35,757 nt of DNA, taken from assembly GCA_012728375.1 (NCBI GenBank), contig JAAYFF010000050.1, forward strand, positions 1-35,757. Reading direction: 5' to 3'. The DNA is from Bacillota bacterium (lineage in GTDB: Bacteria; Bacillota; Dethiobacteria; DTU022; UBA8154). Under the pieces are notes generated by a model. The model did not search any database. It saw only the letters and a list, made by a program, of their open reading frames with translations, and was not told where the DNA came from. Made by a program: the position numbers and the translations under genes. Of the stretch, positions 24,806 through 32,879 are shown piece after piece (the first letter of the stretch is position 1; every line of letters starts with the position of its first letter).

Positions 24806-27800
24806 TCAACTACCGACCTGTTCCTTTAATATTAATAAACCGTACAATACTACCGCTGCCTGCGCACGTGTCGTTGTCCCCAGCGGCTGGAAGGAACCGT
24901 CGGGAAAACCTTTCATCAAGCCCCTTGAAACTGCTTTGATTACGCCGTCTTTGGCCCAGGGTGCAATCATCCCGGCATCCGCGAAAGAAACATCCGCCAT
25001 TTCCATGTCAGCAGCAGGAATATTTACCCGGGAAAGCATCACGGCCATCTGCTCACGGGTAATCTTTTCATCCGGTTGGAATGCCGTTTCCGTAACCCCT
25101 TTGACAATCCCTGCCTGCATGGCTGCATTTACCGCATCAAAATACCAGGACCCTTTGCTGATGTCTGTAAAGGGAGACTCCGTCTCTCCCCGGGCATCCA
25201 AACCTAAAGCGTTAACCAGCATGACGGCAAATTCAGCCCGGGTCACTTCCCTTGAAGGTTCGAACCTGCCCTCTCCTACACCTTTGATGATGCCGTGCCC
25301 GGCCAGGTAATTGACGGCCTCGTAAGCCCAGGGGTAGCTTTCCGGCGTGACATCATTAAAGGCAGGCACAGCGCCGGCAGGTTCCTCTCCTTTTTGCGGG
25401 GCGAAAACAGCAAAGATGGAAAAGTGGTCCAAAAGGGCGCTGATGTACCCGCTGGATAGATCCACTACTGCAGGCAGGGCATACCATTGATCATTTTTTT
25501 CATCCAGCCAGGCAAGCACCAGTTCAGCCGGCAGGTGCTCATGGGGTACAGCCAGGCGGATAGAGAAAAACACCGGCCTGGAAAACTCCGTGCCCCCCGG
25601 TCCCAGGCGGTAAACAGGGGAAACAGGTTTATGGTTCAGCGCGGCAGGCAAATTGACGGCAGATATCTCTTCCACTGTAAATTCGGCACCCTTGGCAAGA
25701 GAACCCCCATCCACCTGCAGCAGAACCTCTCCGATAGTATCGCTGATCACGGTATCCTCACCGGGATCGACAAGCTGGAATATACTTACAATGTTCTCTT
25801 GCAACTTCTTTCTAAGGTCCTCTTTTTCTTCTTCACCCATGGGTGAGCCGGAACCTATGACGACGGTCAGGTTTAAGGCCTTCTCCAAAGGTATGGCTTT
25901 AATGCCGTCTTGCCGTAATGCCGCGAGCTGCTTGCGGGCAGAAGAAATGATTTCTCTGAGCCTTTCCATCTCCTGAGGCGTAAGGGCTGTTGTCGGTATC
26001 CTCGGAGCTGCTCCGGCACCTGGTCCGGTCACACCGGCATCAGCAGCCCAAAACCATATCACCTCATCGCCGTTGCCAACGCTGTACGATTTTGCCGGAA
26101 CATCGGGTATAACACCGTTCACCATGTACTTCCAGCCGGCTGTCGTGGTCAGGTCCTCCCTCTCCCCTGCTATTTCATAAACATATGCATCGTTTTCCCG
26201 GGTAGAAAACGGAATGCCTGTCTCTCTCAAGGCTTCCAGGGCATTGGCCCGGTTGGCAGGTAGGACCACATTCCTGAAAAAATAATCGAAACTTTTCCCG
26301 GTAACCTGAACCGAAACACTGATGGATGAAGATGCTTGGCCGCCGCTGCCGGGAGAAGAACCATTGTTTCCTGTTTCAGGAGTGTAAGCAACAAACTTGG
26401 TGAAGTGGGTGGTCCAGATTACCAGGTCATCTCCAACATCAATTTTACCCGCCTCACCTGAAGAAAGCTCTGCCGACGCTGCCATCCGGGAATCGCTACT
26501 GAGCGTTTTAGTGATCTCCGTTACCGGTGCACCGGCCCTTGTATAGCCGATCGATTTGCCGGCCTGTCCGGGGATAAGCAACCTGACAGGCTTGTCGAAA
26601 TCCAACTGCCCCTCGGGGAAGCCCAGCTCGATTACAGCGCTCACCGTGCCATCGCTTACATTTACGCTACTATTATCCAGCAGCTTGGGCAGTTTGATGC
26701 TGCCGTTCCAGTTGCCGGGGCCGCTTACCTTCGTTCCCTGAAAAATATCGAGTCTTACAATCCCCAGTGGGGACGTTGCCTCAACTTCTATGGAAGGCAA
26801 CGTGGCTGTTTCTTTATCTCCTTCAGTTGTGGTAGAAGCATTTAGCCTGGCTCCTGCCGCACCCTGGGGAATGGTAATGCTTAAAGGGGCATCATCTACC
26901 CGGATGGCAGATTCTTCAATAGCAAGATCTTCCCCGACTGCTACCAGCCCGGATATGACCGCAGCATTGGTGTTGGCGTTTTCCGCACCCCACTCCCCGG
27001 GCATGGCAAAACCGCCGCCTTCCTGCTGTCTGCCCTTCAGGAAGGTAAGGGCATCATTAATAGCAGCATTAACATCAACACCTGGATCCTCCATGTAGTT
27101 GGAGAGGGCGACCAGCGCCCATCCCGTGTTGTCCAGCTGGCTGAAGGCGCCGAAACTTCCATCGTGATTCTGTTGCGCTAAGAGGTAATTAACAGCGCTT
27201 TCCCGGTTGGCTGCCGCTGACCAGCTGCCCACGTTTTTTCCAAGCTCCCTGCCCGCATCCAGGGCAACGATAGCCCAGATGTGTTTGCCAAGTTCACCGA
27301 AGGAACCGTTTTCCTGCTGCTGGTCCGCCAGTTCTGCAAAAAGGTTCCTGTTACCCCAGATATTGGCGGGATCAAGTCCTACTGACAGTAACCTGAAGAT
27401 ATAATGAATGTGTTCATTACCCGTCGCATCTGCAGCGAACCCGGGATCGGTGTTCCGCCAACCCTGGGTACATTGCCAGGGCGCACTGTTCAGATCTTCT
27501 CCTGCCGTGCGCAGCGCGGGAAGTCCTTCCCAGTTTTCGGGTGCAGGGTAATTAGTCTGATACCACTTCACCGCCTTTTTGATCGCCCTGGAAAGTGTTT
27601 CGTGTTTCGGGTCATAATCCGGGGCCTGGCCAGCTCTGTGCTTGGTTGACTCGCCGTAAGCCAGATCAACCAGCGCTGCCAGCGACTGGGCTGTCGCGCC
27701 TTTAACCGCGCCTGCCGTGTCTTCCTGCCACCAGAAGCTTCCGTCCGCCTGCTGAAATTTTAGAAGAGCGTCGAGTACCGTATGGCCGTTTTTCACCCAA

Positions 27801-28597
27801 TCGCTGTCAAGTGGGTCAAGCGTTACTGTTTTTTTTCCAACGGTCAAGGAAACTGTGGGCCACTGATACCGGCTGGATTCATTGTTCCACTCCGCGTAAG
27901 GATAGAAAGTGCCCGTTTGATTTAAAGTGAAAGACAGTTTACCCGAGCCGTCCGTCTGTCCGATTGGTGTATCGGCAGCAACCGGGCTGCCCCAGTCATC
28001 TAATTCACCACTAACGTAAATATCTGCTCCTTCAACCAGGGTAGTATTACCATCGCCGTCAGTATATTGAACCGATACAGTTACTGTCTCGCCCGCTTCA
28101 ATTTCATTTTTGTCAATGCCTAGTGAAAGAGTATAACGAGCGAGGTTGGAGTGTACAAAGTGCAAGGAATCCCCATCAGAAAGGGTGTATTGATCCGCTC
28201 CCACCATTGGTGATGTTCCATTGACATAGTAGGACCAATAGCCTTTATTGCTATCGTCATCGCCAATCTGGTCAACAGTGATACCCCAGCCCCAGTCCTT
28301 TATTTCAAAATTAATTCCTTCTTCATAGACATAAGCAGCCACAGCTCCCATGGCCGTGTGGCGATCAAGGGTATGCCCGCTGATTGTTATCTCTCCGGCC
28401 GCGACCTCGTAATTTTCTACATTAAATATATCACCGTCAAGGCCGGTGGCACGCAGATTAACAGTAATTGTCGGCTCAGGATCGCTGTTATTGGCCATTA
28501 CAGCAGTCAGCATCACGAAAGATAATATGAATAAAAGGCTTAACAACCATGTCAGACGATTCCTGATAACTTTTCCTTTCGCTCCATGATGTGACAT
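24806..28597 (-). CDS. Large SLH-anchored protein with DUF4430-toroid-DUF4430 architecture
   Basis: This 1263-aa exported protein is the first gene behind the cobalamin riboswitch. In order: signal peptide (~13-36); DUF4430 (~43-152; YWSYYVNG, DGDSLHFVHS); an Ig-like domain (~155-255); an alpha/alpha toroid (~265-560) with Q-x-x-x-G-x-F repeats (QQADGSFWW, QQENGSFGE, QNHDGSFGA, QQEGGGFAM); a beta-rich linker; a second DUF4430 (~762-852; WKYMVNG, GDEVIWFW); a helical plus beta region ending in ALLDHFSIFAVFAP; and three SLH domains (~1077-1263). The toroid plus DUF4430 combination is the domain set of animal intrinsic factor/transcobalamin, here tethered to a bacterial wall. The start is the ATG at 28597 with GGGGAGG ten bases upstream; a GTG 15 codons earlier lacks a ribosome binding site. 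The cobalamin-binding role is inferred. Confidence 0.88.
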   Translation of the reverse strand: MSHHGAKGKVIRNRLTWLLSLLFILSFVMLTAVMANNSDPEPTITVNLRATGLDGDIFNVENYEVAAGEITISGHTLDRHTAMGAVAAYVYEEGINFEIKDWGWGITVDQIGDDDSNKGYWSYYVNGTSPMVGADQYTLSDGDSLHFVHSNLARYTLSLGIDKNEIEAGETVTVSVQYTDGDGNTTLVEGADIYVSGELDDWGSPVAADTPIGQTDGSGKLSFTLNQTGTFYPYAEWNNESSRYQWPTVSLTVGKKTVTLDPLDSDWVKNGHTVLDALLKFQQADGSFWWQEDTAGAVKGATAQSLAALVDLAYGESTKHRAGQAPDYDPKHETLSRAIKKAVKWYQTNYPAPENWEGLPALRTAGEDLNSAPWQCTQGWRNTDPGFAADATGNEHIHYIFRLLSVGLDPANIWGNRNLFAELADQQQENGSFGELGKHIWAIVALDAGRELGKNVGSWSAAANRESAVNYLLAQQNHDGSFGAFSQLDNTGWALVALSNYMEDPGVDVNAAINDALTFLKGRQQEGGGFAMPGEWGAENANTNAAVISGLVAVGEDLAIEESAIRVDDAPLSITIPQGAAGARLNASTTTEGDKETATLPSIEVEATSPLGIVRLDIFQGTKVSGPGNWNGSIKLPKLLDNSSVNVSDGTVSAVIELGFPEGQLDFDKPVRLLIPGQAGKSIGYTRAGAPVTEITKTLSSDSRMAASAELSSGEAGKIDVGDDLVIWTTHFTKFVAYTPETGNNGSSPGSGGQASSSISVSVQVTGKSFDYFFRNVVLPANRANALEALRETGIPFSTRENDAYVYEIAGEREDLTTTAGWKYMVNGVIPDVPAKSYSVGNGDEVIWFWAADAGVTGPGAGAAPRIPTTALTPQEMERLREIISSARKQLAALRQDGIKAIPLEKALNLTVVIGSGSPMGEEEKEDLRKKLQENIVSIFQLVDPGEDTVISDTIGEVLLQVDGGSLAKGAEFTVEEISAVNLPAALNHKPVSPVYRLGPGGTEFSRPVFFSIRLAVPHEHLPAELVLAWLDEKNDQWYALPAVVDLSSGYISALLDHFSIFAVFAPQKGEEPAGAVPAFNDVTPESYPWAYEAVNYLAGHGIIKGVGEGRFEPSREVTRAEFAVMLVNALGLDARGETESPFTDISKGSWYFDAVNAAMQAGIVKGVTETAFQPDEKITREQMAVMLSRVNIPAADMEMADVSFADAGMIAPWAKDGVIKAVSRGLMKGFPDGSFQPLGTTTRAQAAVVLYGLLILKEQVGS

Positions 28598-28640
28598 TGC
28601 AGAAAACCTCCCCTCGTTTAATCGAAAATCCCGGTGTAAC

Positions 28641-28667
28641 ACAAACCCCGGCTACCGGCAGCCGGGG
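28641..28667 (-). terminator. Terminator of the riboswitch expression platform
   Basis: On the minus strand CCCCGGCT and AGCCGGGG (8-bp stem, loop GCCGGT) are followed by TTTGTGTT. It lies between the riboswitch aptamer and the first start codon, with the ribosome binding site further downstream. This is the layout expected for a B12-dependent transcription terminator. An alternative helix with the preceding CCCTA...TAGGG segment could act as antiterminator. Confidence 0.75.
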
Positions 28668-28739
28668 TCAAAGAGGTTTATGTATTATTGTCATAAATAA
28701 CACCACCTTCCCCTATAACCCGTAGGGTAGTAGTAACAT

Positions 28740-28900
28740 AAACAGGCAGGTCTCCTGGCTCGGGTTCGTTGCCGTTTTCGCCTTCCCATCCGGGTAAATG
28801 TTTGTCGGACAGTGGCCAAATGAAAACAGCTCCCCCTTACAGTGGCGGGACCGCGCCGGACTTTCACCGGCTTCCCTATTAACCCCAAAGGGACCTGTTT
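28740..28900 (-). ncRNA. Cobalamin (AdoCbl-class) riboswitch
   Basis: Read on the minus strand, the 161-base element has the classic conserved core. P1 is closed by AAACAGG (5') and CCTGTTT (3'). The run AGCCGGTGAAAGTCC is followed by GCGGTCCCGCCACTGTAA, then GCCACTG, GGGAAGGCG and the B12 box GAGCCAGGAGACCTGCC. It sits in a ~325-base leader between a promoter and the first gene of the operon, with a terminator hairpin after it. Cobalamin binding is expected to switch expression off. It is firm evidence that the whole downstream unit is tied to cobalamin supply. The ligand subclass (adenosyl- or methyl-/aquo-) is not resolved. Confidence 0.95.
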
Positions 28901-28930
28901 AAAAGCATATTTATTTTTCTATTTATTCAT

Positions 28931-28959
28931 ACTATAACACCTTATGCCCCCTAAAACAA
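28931..28959 (-). promoter_or_regulatory. Promoter of the B12-riboswitch operon
   Basis: On the minus strand TTGTTT (28954-28959) and TATAGT (28931-28936) are 17 bases apart. Transcription would start about 28924, some 25 bases before the riboswitch P1 stem. Confidence 0.5.
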
Positions 28960-29023
28960 TACGGACATACCAAGACTTTTCGCTGATAGCAAAAAGATAT
29001 CTCCTTAACTGAAACGAATTTTA

Positions 29024-29052
29024 TTGAATAACCTCAAAATAATTGATAGAAT
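29024..29052 (+). promoter_or_regulatory. Promoter of the FIST-GGDEF gene
   Basis: TTGAAT (29024-29029) and TAGAAT (29047-29052) are separated by 17 bases, with the start codon 60 bases downstream. It faces away from the B12-operon promoter about 65 bases away. Confidence 0.5.
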
Positions 29053-29111
29053 TAAGTTATTGATTTTTCTTAATGGCAGCTCTAATTAAAAAATAAATGA
29101 GGGTTTTCAAC

Positions 29112-30890
29112 ATGGAACAAATAACGCTGATTATTGAAGACCTCAAGCATTTGCGTGAGATGCTGGCGTCAGACGAAATTTGTACGCATTCAGCAGTGGC
29201 CGGAACAATTCTTGTACAGCTTTATACCGCTCGAAATGAAGGGGCATGGCTCCAGGCCGTTGCCGTGGAGATAGAAAAAGCATTGCCGGCTGTGGTGGTG
29301 GGAGTGACAACAGTCGGAGAGATCGCGGGCGGCTCTTCGCTCTCCGGGAAAACGGTGGCTGCATTTTCCTTTTTTCGCTCATCCCAAGCTGATCCCATTA
29401 TCTTGTCATGCCGTCCGGGGGAAGAACTGATGGTTGGACGCTCCCTTGCCCACAAGATCGAACGCTTAGGTGTTAATGTCAAGGGTATGCTCCTGCTGGC
29501 CACCCCCCTCAGTATAAATGTTCATTATGTCTTACGGGGAATGGCGGAGTCCTCCCTTTGCTTTCCGGTATTCGGAGGTGGAGCAGGAGATTATGCCTCC
29601 ATGAATATTTCTTTTGTCTCATACGGTTCAACCTCCCTCTCCGGGGGAATAGTTGCTGTGGTGCTTTCCGGGCCGGAGCTCCATGTGGAGCAGCTGGCCT
29701 GCCTCGGCTGGAAGCCATTGAGCAAGGAGATGACAATTACAAGTACAGACGGCATGCTGGTTAAATCTATTGACGGCAAGCCGGCATTTTCAATTTATCA
29801 GTACTATCTTGGCATTTCCAACGATGATACCTTTTCCGTCAGCGCCATAGAGTTCCCTCTCCTGCTGCAGCGGGAGGATGAATGCCTGGCGCGCATACCG
29901 GTTGCAGTGGAAAAGGATGGCGCTTTACGATTCCTTGCGGATATTAACACAGGAGAAAAGGTTCGTTTGGGGTATGGCAATCCTGAAATGATTATCGACG
30001 ATTCCAAGCGAGCTCAACAGCGCATGGAGAGTTTTGTTCCGGAGGCAATTTTTCTTTATTCCTGCGGAACCCGCCGCTTTTTAATGCAGGAAGACGTGGA
30101 GCTGGAGACCGGCCCCTTTGAAAAAATCGCCCCAACTGCTGGATTTTATACCTATGGAGAATTTTGCGGCACATCCAACAACTTGTCCCTATTAAACGGA
30201 AACCTGGTAGTTGTCGGCTTGCGGGAAGGCCCGCCGCGACAGCGGAAAAGAACTGTCACAGCTGCTGATACAATAATCGCCGATCCTGTTCCTAATGACC
30301 CCTATGCACACAAACATATGAAGATTATTGCACGGCTGCTTCATTTTATTGAGGTTGTGACAACGGAACTGGAACATTCCAATTCCGAACTGGCCCGGCT
30401 CTCAGTAACAGATAAACTGACCCAGCTTTACAACCGCTTGAAGCTGGATGAGATGCTGACCCGTGAGCTTTGCCGTGCCAAGCGCTACGGTTCAAGATTT
30501 TCCGTTATTCTTTGCGATATTGATTACTTTAAGTCTGTAAACGACCTCTATGGTCATCAGGTGGGGGACAAAGTTCTTGTGGAGTTTGCCAAAGTCCTGA
30601 AGAATAATCTGCGGAAATCGGACGTTCTGGGGCGGTGGGGCGGTGAAGAGTTCCTGATCATCATGCCCGAAAATGGTATCGAGGAAGCAGAGATGCTGGC
30701 GGACAAGCTGTGCAAAAGAATAAGCGAACATGAATTTCCGGTAGTTAAACAGGTGACCTGCAGTTTTGGTATTGCTGCCTATCAAACGGGCGATACTGAA
30801 GACACCCTGCTGGCACGGGCTGATAAAGCTCTTTATGAAGCAAAGCAGGGCGGCCGCAACAGAATCGTGATCAGCCAGCCCGTGCTTTGA
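29112..30890 (+). CDS. FIST-domain diguanylate cyclase (GGDEF)
   Basis: This 592-aa predicted cytosolic signalling protein has FIST_N (about 25-215, with VVVGVTTVGEIAG) and FIST_C (about 225-370, with FVPEAIFLYSCGTRR and GFYTYGEF), a sensory pair thought to bind small ligands such as amino acids. A short helix and a GGDEF domain from ~425 follow. The active-site motif is GGEEF (near 510), with the metal/substrate strand CDIDYFKSVNDLYGHQVGD. An RxxD inhibitory site (RKSD) lies five residues before GGEEF, so product feedback by c-di-GMP is likely. I start at the ATG at 29112, which has GAGGG nine bases upstream; an ATG five codons earlier has none. It is divergent from the B12-riboswitch operon. 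Confidence 0.9.
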   Translation: MEQITLIIEDLKHLREMLASDEICTHSAVAGTILVQLYTARNEGAWLQAVAVEIEKALPAVVVGVTTVGEIAGGSSLSGKTVAAFSFFRSSQADPIILSCRPGEELMVGRSLAHKIERLGVNVKGMLLLATPLSINVHYVLRGMAESSLCFPVFGGGAGDYASMNISFVSYGSTSLSGGIVAVVLSGPELHVEQLACLGWKPLSKEMTITSTDGMLVKSIDGKPAFSIYQYYLGISNDDTFSVSAIEFPLLLQREDECLARIPVAVEKDGALRFLADINTGEKVRLGYGNPEMIIDDSKRAQQRMESFVPEAIFLYSCGTRRFLMQEDVELETGPFEKIAPTAGFYTYGEFCGTSNNLSLLNGNLVVVGLREGPPRQRKRTVTAADTIIADPVPNDPYAHKHMKIIARLLHFIEVVTTELEHSNSELARLSVTDKLTQLYNRLKLDEMLTRELCRAKRYGSRFSVILCDIDYFKSVNDLYGHQVGDKVLVEFAKVLKNNLRKSDVLGRWGGEEFLIIMPENGIEEAEMLADKLCKRISEHEFPVVKQVTCSFGIAAYQTGDTEDTLLARADKALYEAKQGGRNRIVISQPVL

Positions 30891-30992
30891 AAAGATAAAC
30901 ATATAAGTTGATGCCTTCTTTTTTTAGAGGATTCGATCAGTCTGCACCTCTTTGATATATAGCAGGCATTATTATTCCACAATTTCTTTGCC

Positions 30993-32384
30993 TTACCTAG
31001 TTCTGAGGTCATACCTGATTTTTATAGTTGAACTTTTACCGCTGGGAGTAGTATGCAAAACTTCATCGCCAGGCATCATTTTCTCGTACATAATCCTGCA
31101 TATCTGCGGCATCCTGTTTTTCATGCCCATCTGCTTATGAATATCCCCTGAAACCAAATCAAGATAGTCTTTGCCCATCATCTTTGCCTCCTGCAACAAT
31201 TTTTCTATGTACTTCCTTACATCATCAGCTGTTTTCCCTTGTGAACCCGTAGTTTTAACAGCCCCCCTAACACTATCCTTTGCTCTTTTTACACGTGCCC
31301 TTCGCCCCGTATTTTTTCTGAAGCTATCATTTCCGAATCTTGCAAGCCATTTGACCCGCTCTAATTCTTCATCTGATAAAGGTTCTCCCTGTAAACCATG
31401 TCTATTCCAAAGACCGCTGCTTGCGATCTCCGCTATAGGGCTATTCAAACCAAGCCAATTGCTGCTCGGGCCAAATGATGGATGCCCGTTAAGTGATGCA
31501 ATAATACCTTCTTCCAGCCTTAACCGCTCAGCTTCTTTATCAACCGGAAAACAGACAAAGGTGACGTTGTCCCTTAAATATCGGCTAATTTTTGCCTCAA
31601 GTTCACTTTCAAGCTCTTCATTTACTAAGTATCTATAGTTTCTTCTATTTTCAGAATTGTGCATATCAATTTCCCACACTTGTAAATATGAAGCCAAAGC
31701 AGTTTGCAATAAAACGCGACCGATATTTTTACGGAAAATGCTACCATCAGCATCCTCTTTCACAAAATGGTCTCTTAACCTTTCCAACAAACGGTCTTGC
31801 CCCCGATGGGTACCTATGCGAACTATTCGATCCATACCATGGTAGCTTTCGCCCTTTTCAAACATGATGTATATACCATTTTGATAAGAAATCTGGTTTA
31901 TCATCGTCCAATCCAATCGCGGCAGGCCATTGAAAAGCATATGAAGAACTATTGCTTTATCTGACTCCCTTTCAAGCCTAACCAGTCTCTCTAACTCCGG
32001 AATCCATTCTCCTTGCCGCTTACCTTTGAGAGGAAGCCAAAAATGAACCAAATGGGGCAGCAGATTTTCATGGTAAACTTCGCCAGCCAAAACAATAAAC
32101 TCATCGCTTTCCAAGTCAGAAACTTTTCGTAAGTCATTTAATACCTTTTCTCCCCATGCCAGCCGCTCCAAGGCATTTTTATCTTTTAAGGTTTCGTTAT
32201 AGGGTTCTATAATCATTTCCTCCGGTACTAAGCCATATTTAGCAGAAAGAATAAATATTTTATCTGCAACAAGCTTTGCCAAAGCATAGGCCGTCCGAAA
32301 CCGCGGGCTTTCCGAATATAAGTCTCTTGCTGGGCATTTATATGCTTTTTTTCTGCTCGTACATGAAATTAAAGCAATTCTCAA
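30993..32384 (-). CDS. DUF6884-like / GIY-YIG-like / winged-helix protein of unknown function
   Basis: This is a 463-aa predicted cytosolic protein. The N-terminus (1-115) follows the DUF6884-type pattern: ALISCTSRKK, PARDLYSES, IFILSAKYGLV (43-53) and PYNETL. A middle segment resembles a GIY-YIG nuclease core: NGIYIMF (169-175), IVRIGTHR (187-194) with R in place of the first YIG tyrosine, then a conserved-looking ERLRDHF and SIFRKNIGRVLL. The last ~90 residues are a basic winged-helix-like domain (KLLQEAKMMGKDYLDLVSGDIH, ending STIKIRYDL), a type I associate with restriction and defence proteins. All three assignments are by eye. GGAG lies ten bases before a TTG start. The gene lies just downstream of a sigma-factor relic, as if it had landed there. 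A role in nucleic-acid modification or defence is speculative. Confidence 0.7.
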   Translation of the reverse strand: MRIALISCTSRKKAYKCPARDLYSESPRFRTAYALAKLVADKIFILSAKYGLVPEEMIIEPYNETLKDKNALERLAWGEKVLNDLRKVSDLESDEFIVLAGEVYHENLLPHLVHFWLPLKGKRQGEWIPELERLVRLERESDKAIVLHMLFNGLPRLDWTMINQISYQNGIYIMFEKGESYHGMDRIVRIGTHRGQDRLLERLRDHFVKEDADGSIFRKNIGRVLLQTALASYLQVWEIDMHNSENRRNYRYLVNEELESELEAKISRYLRDNVTFVCFPVDKEAERLRLEEGIIASLNGHPSFGPSSNWLGLNSPIAEIASSGLWNRHGLQGEPLSDEELERVKWLARFGNDSFRKNTGRRARVKRAKDSVRGAVKTTGSQGKTADDVRKYIEKLLQEAKMMGKDYLDLVSGDIHKQMGMKNRMPQICRIMYEKMMPGDEVLHTTPSGKSSTIKIRYDLRTR

Positions 32385-32391
32385 TTACTCT

Positions 32392-32746
32392 TCACTCCTT
32401 TACTTCTCCTGACTTTAGCAGTTGAGCCAGCACGAACCTGCAAATAATGGGCAAACAAAAAACAGAAAGTGTACATTTTGCCACTACAATTACCAGTATC
32501 TTACAAGCCAACTCCTCTAACAGGGTAATATTCTTGGGCGGCTTTATCCATAGAGCATGCAAGATTTTGCTGCTTAGCTCGGTTCCCTCATTGAATTGAT
32601 CTATCTGCCGCATGGCTTTGAAAAAAAAGTTTCCTGGGTTACTTCTTCCGCAATCGCTTCGCTTTGACATAAAGTTAGCACATATTTTTATATATTTATA
32701 TACACCAGAAAAAATACTTTGTATATATTTCTTCGAAGTCCGCCAC
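32392..32746 (-). pseudogene. Decayed ECF sigma-factor gene (region 2 remnant)
   Basis: Region-2 sequence of an ECF-type sigma factor is scattered over three reading frames. It starts at a GTG (32746) behind AGGTGG: ADFEEIYTKYF, then SGVYKYI, then KYVLTLCQSEAIAEEVTQ and ETFF, then FKAMRQIDQFNEGTELSS, down to about 32569. The frame changes fall at a six-base T run, a five-base A run and an eight-base T run (minus strand). Removing one T, one A and two T (or adding one T to the last) would restore one frame. The rest of region 2 and the whole of region 4 are not found; the remaining ~175 bases are open in one frame but show no sigma similarity. A continuous 121-codon frame (GTG at 32757 to 32392) spans it, but it mixes these frames and is not a real protein. 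Confidence 0.75.
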
Positions 32747-32810
32747 TTTCCCACCACCTGCCTATAAGACTTTCCTTTTGTAAAAGCGTTTCAAAGTTTT
32801 ATAAAAAATC

Positions 32811-32866
32811 TTGACAAGGACAGGCTAATTATGTATTATTGTATTAAGTAATTAATACAATAATAC
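32811..32866 (+). promoter_or_regulatory. GntR promoter with overlapping 34-bp palindromic operator
   Basis: A near-consensus promoter, TTGACA (32811-32816) and TATTAT (32834-32839) with a 17-base spacer, drives the GntR-ABC operon. A perfect inverted repeat (arms GTATTATTGTATTAA at 32833-32847 and its complement at 32852-32866, four-base centre GTAA) covers the -10 box and start site and ends next to the ribosome binding site. This is an obvious autorepression site for the YtrA-type regulator encoded 14 bases downstream. Confidence 0.85.
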
Positions 32867-32879
32867 AGGAGGTGAAGCT

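Noticed and set aside
28691-28888. A 65-codon frame on the minus strand inside the leader of the B12 operon
   Set aside because: It coincides with the cobalamin riboswitch, whose conserved RNA elements explain the sequence fully.
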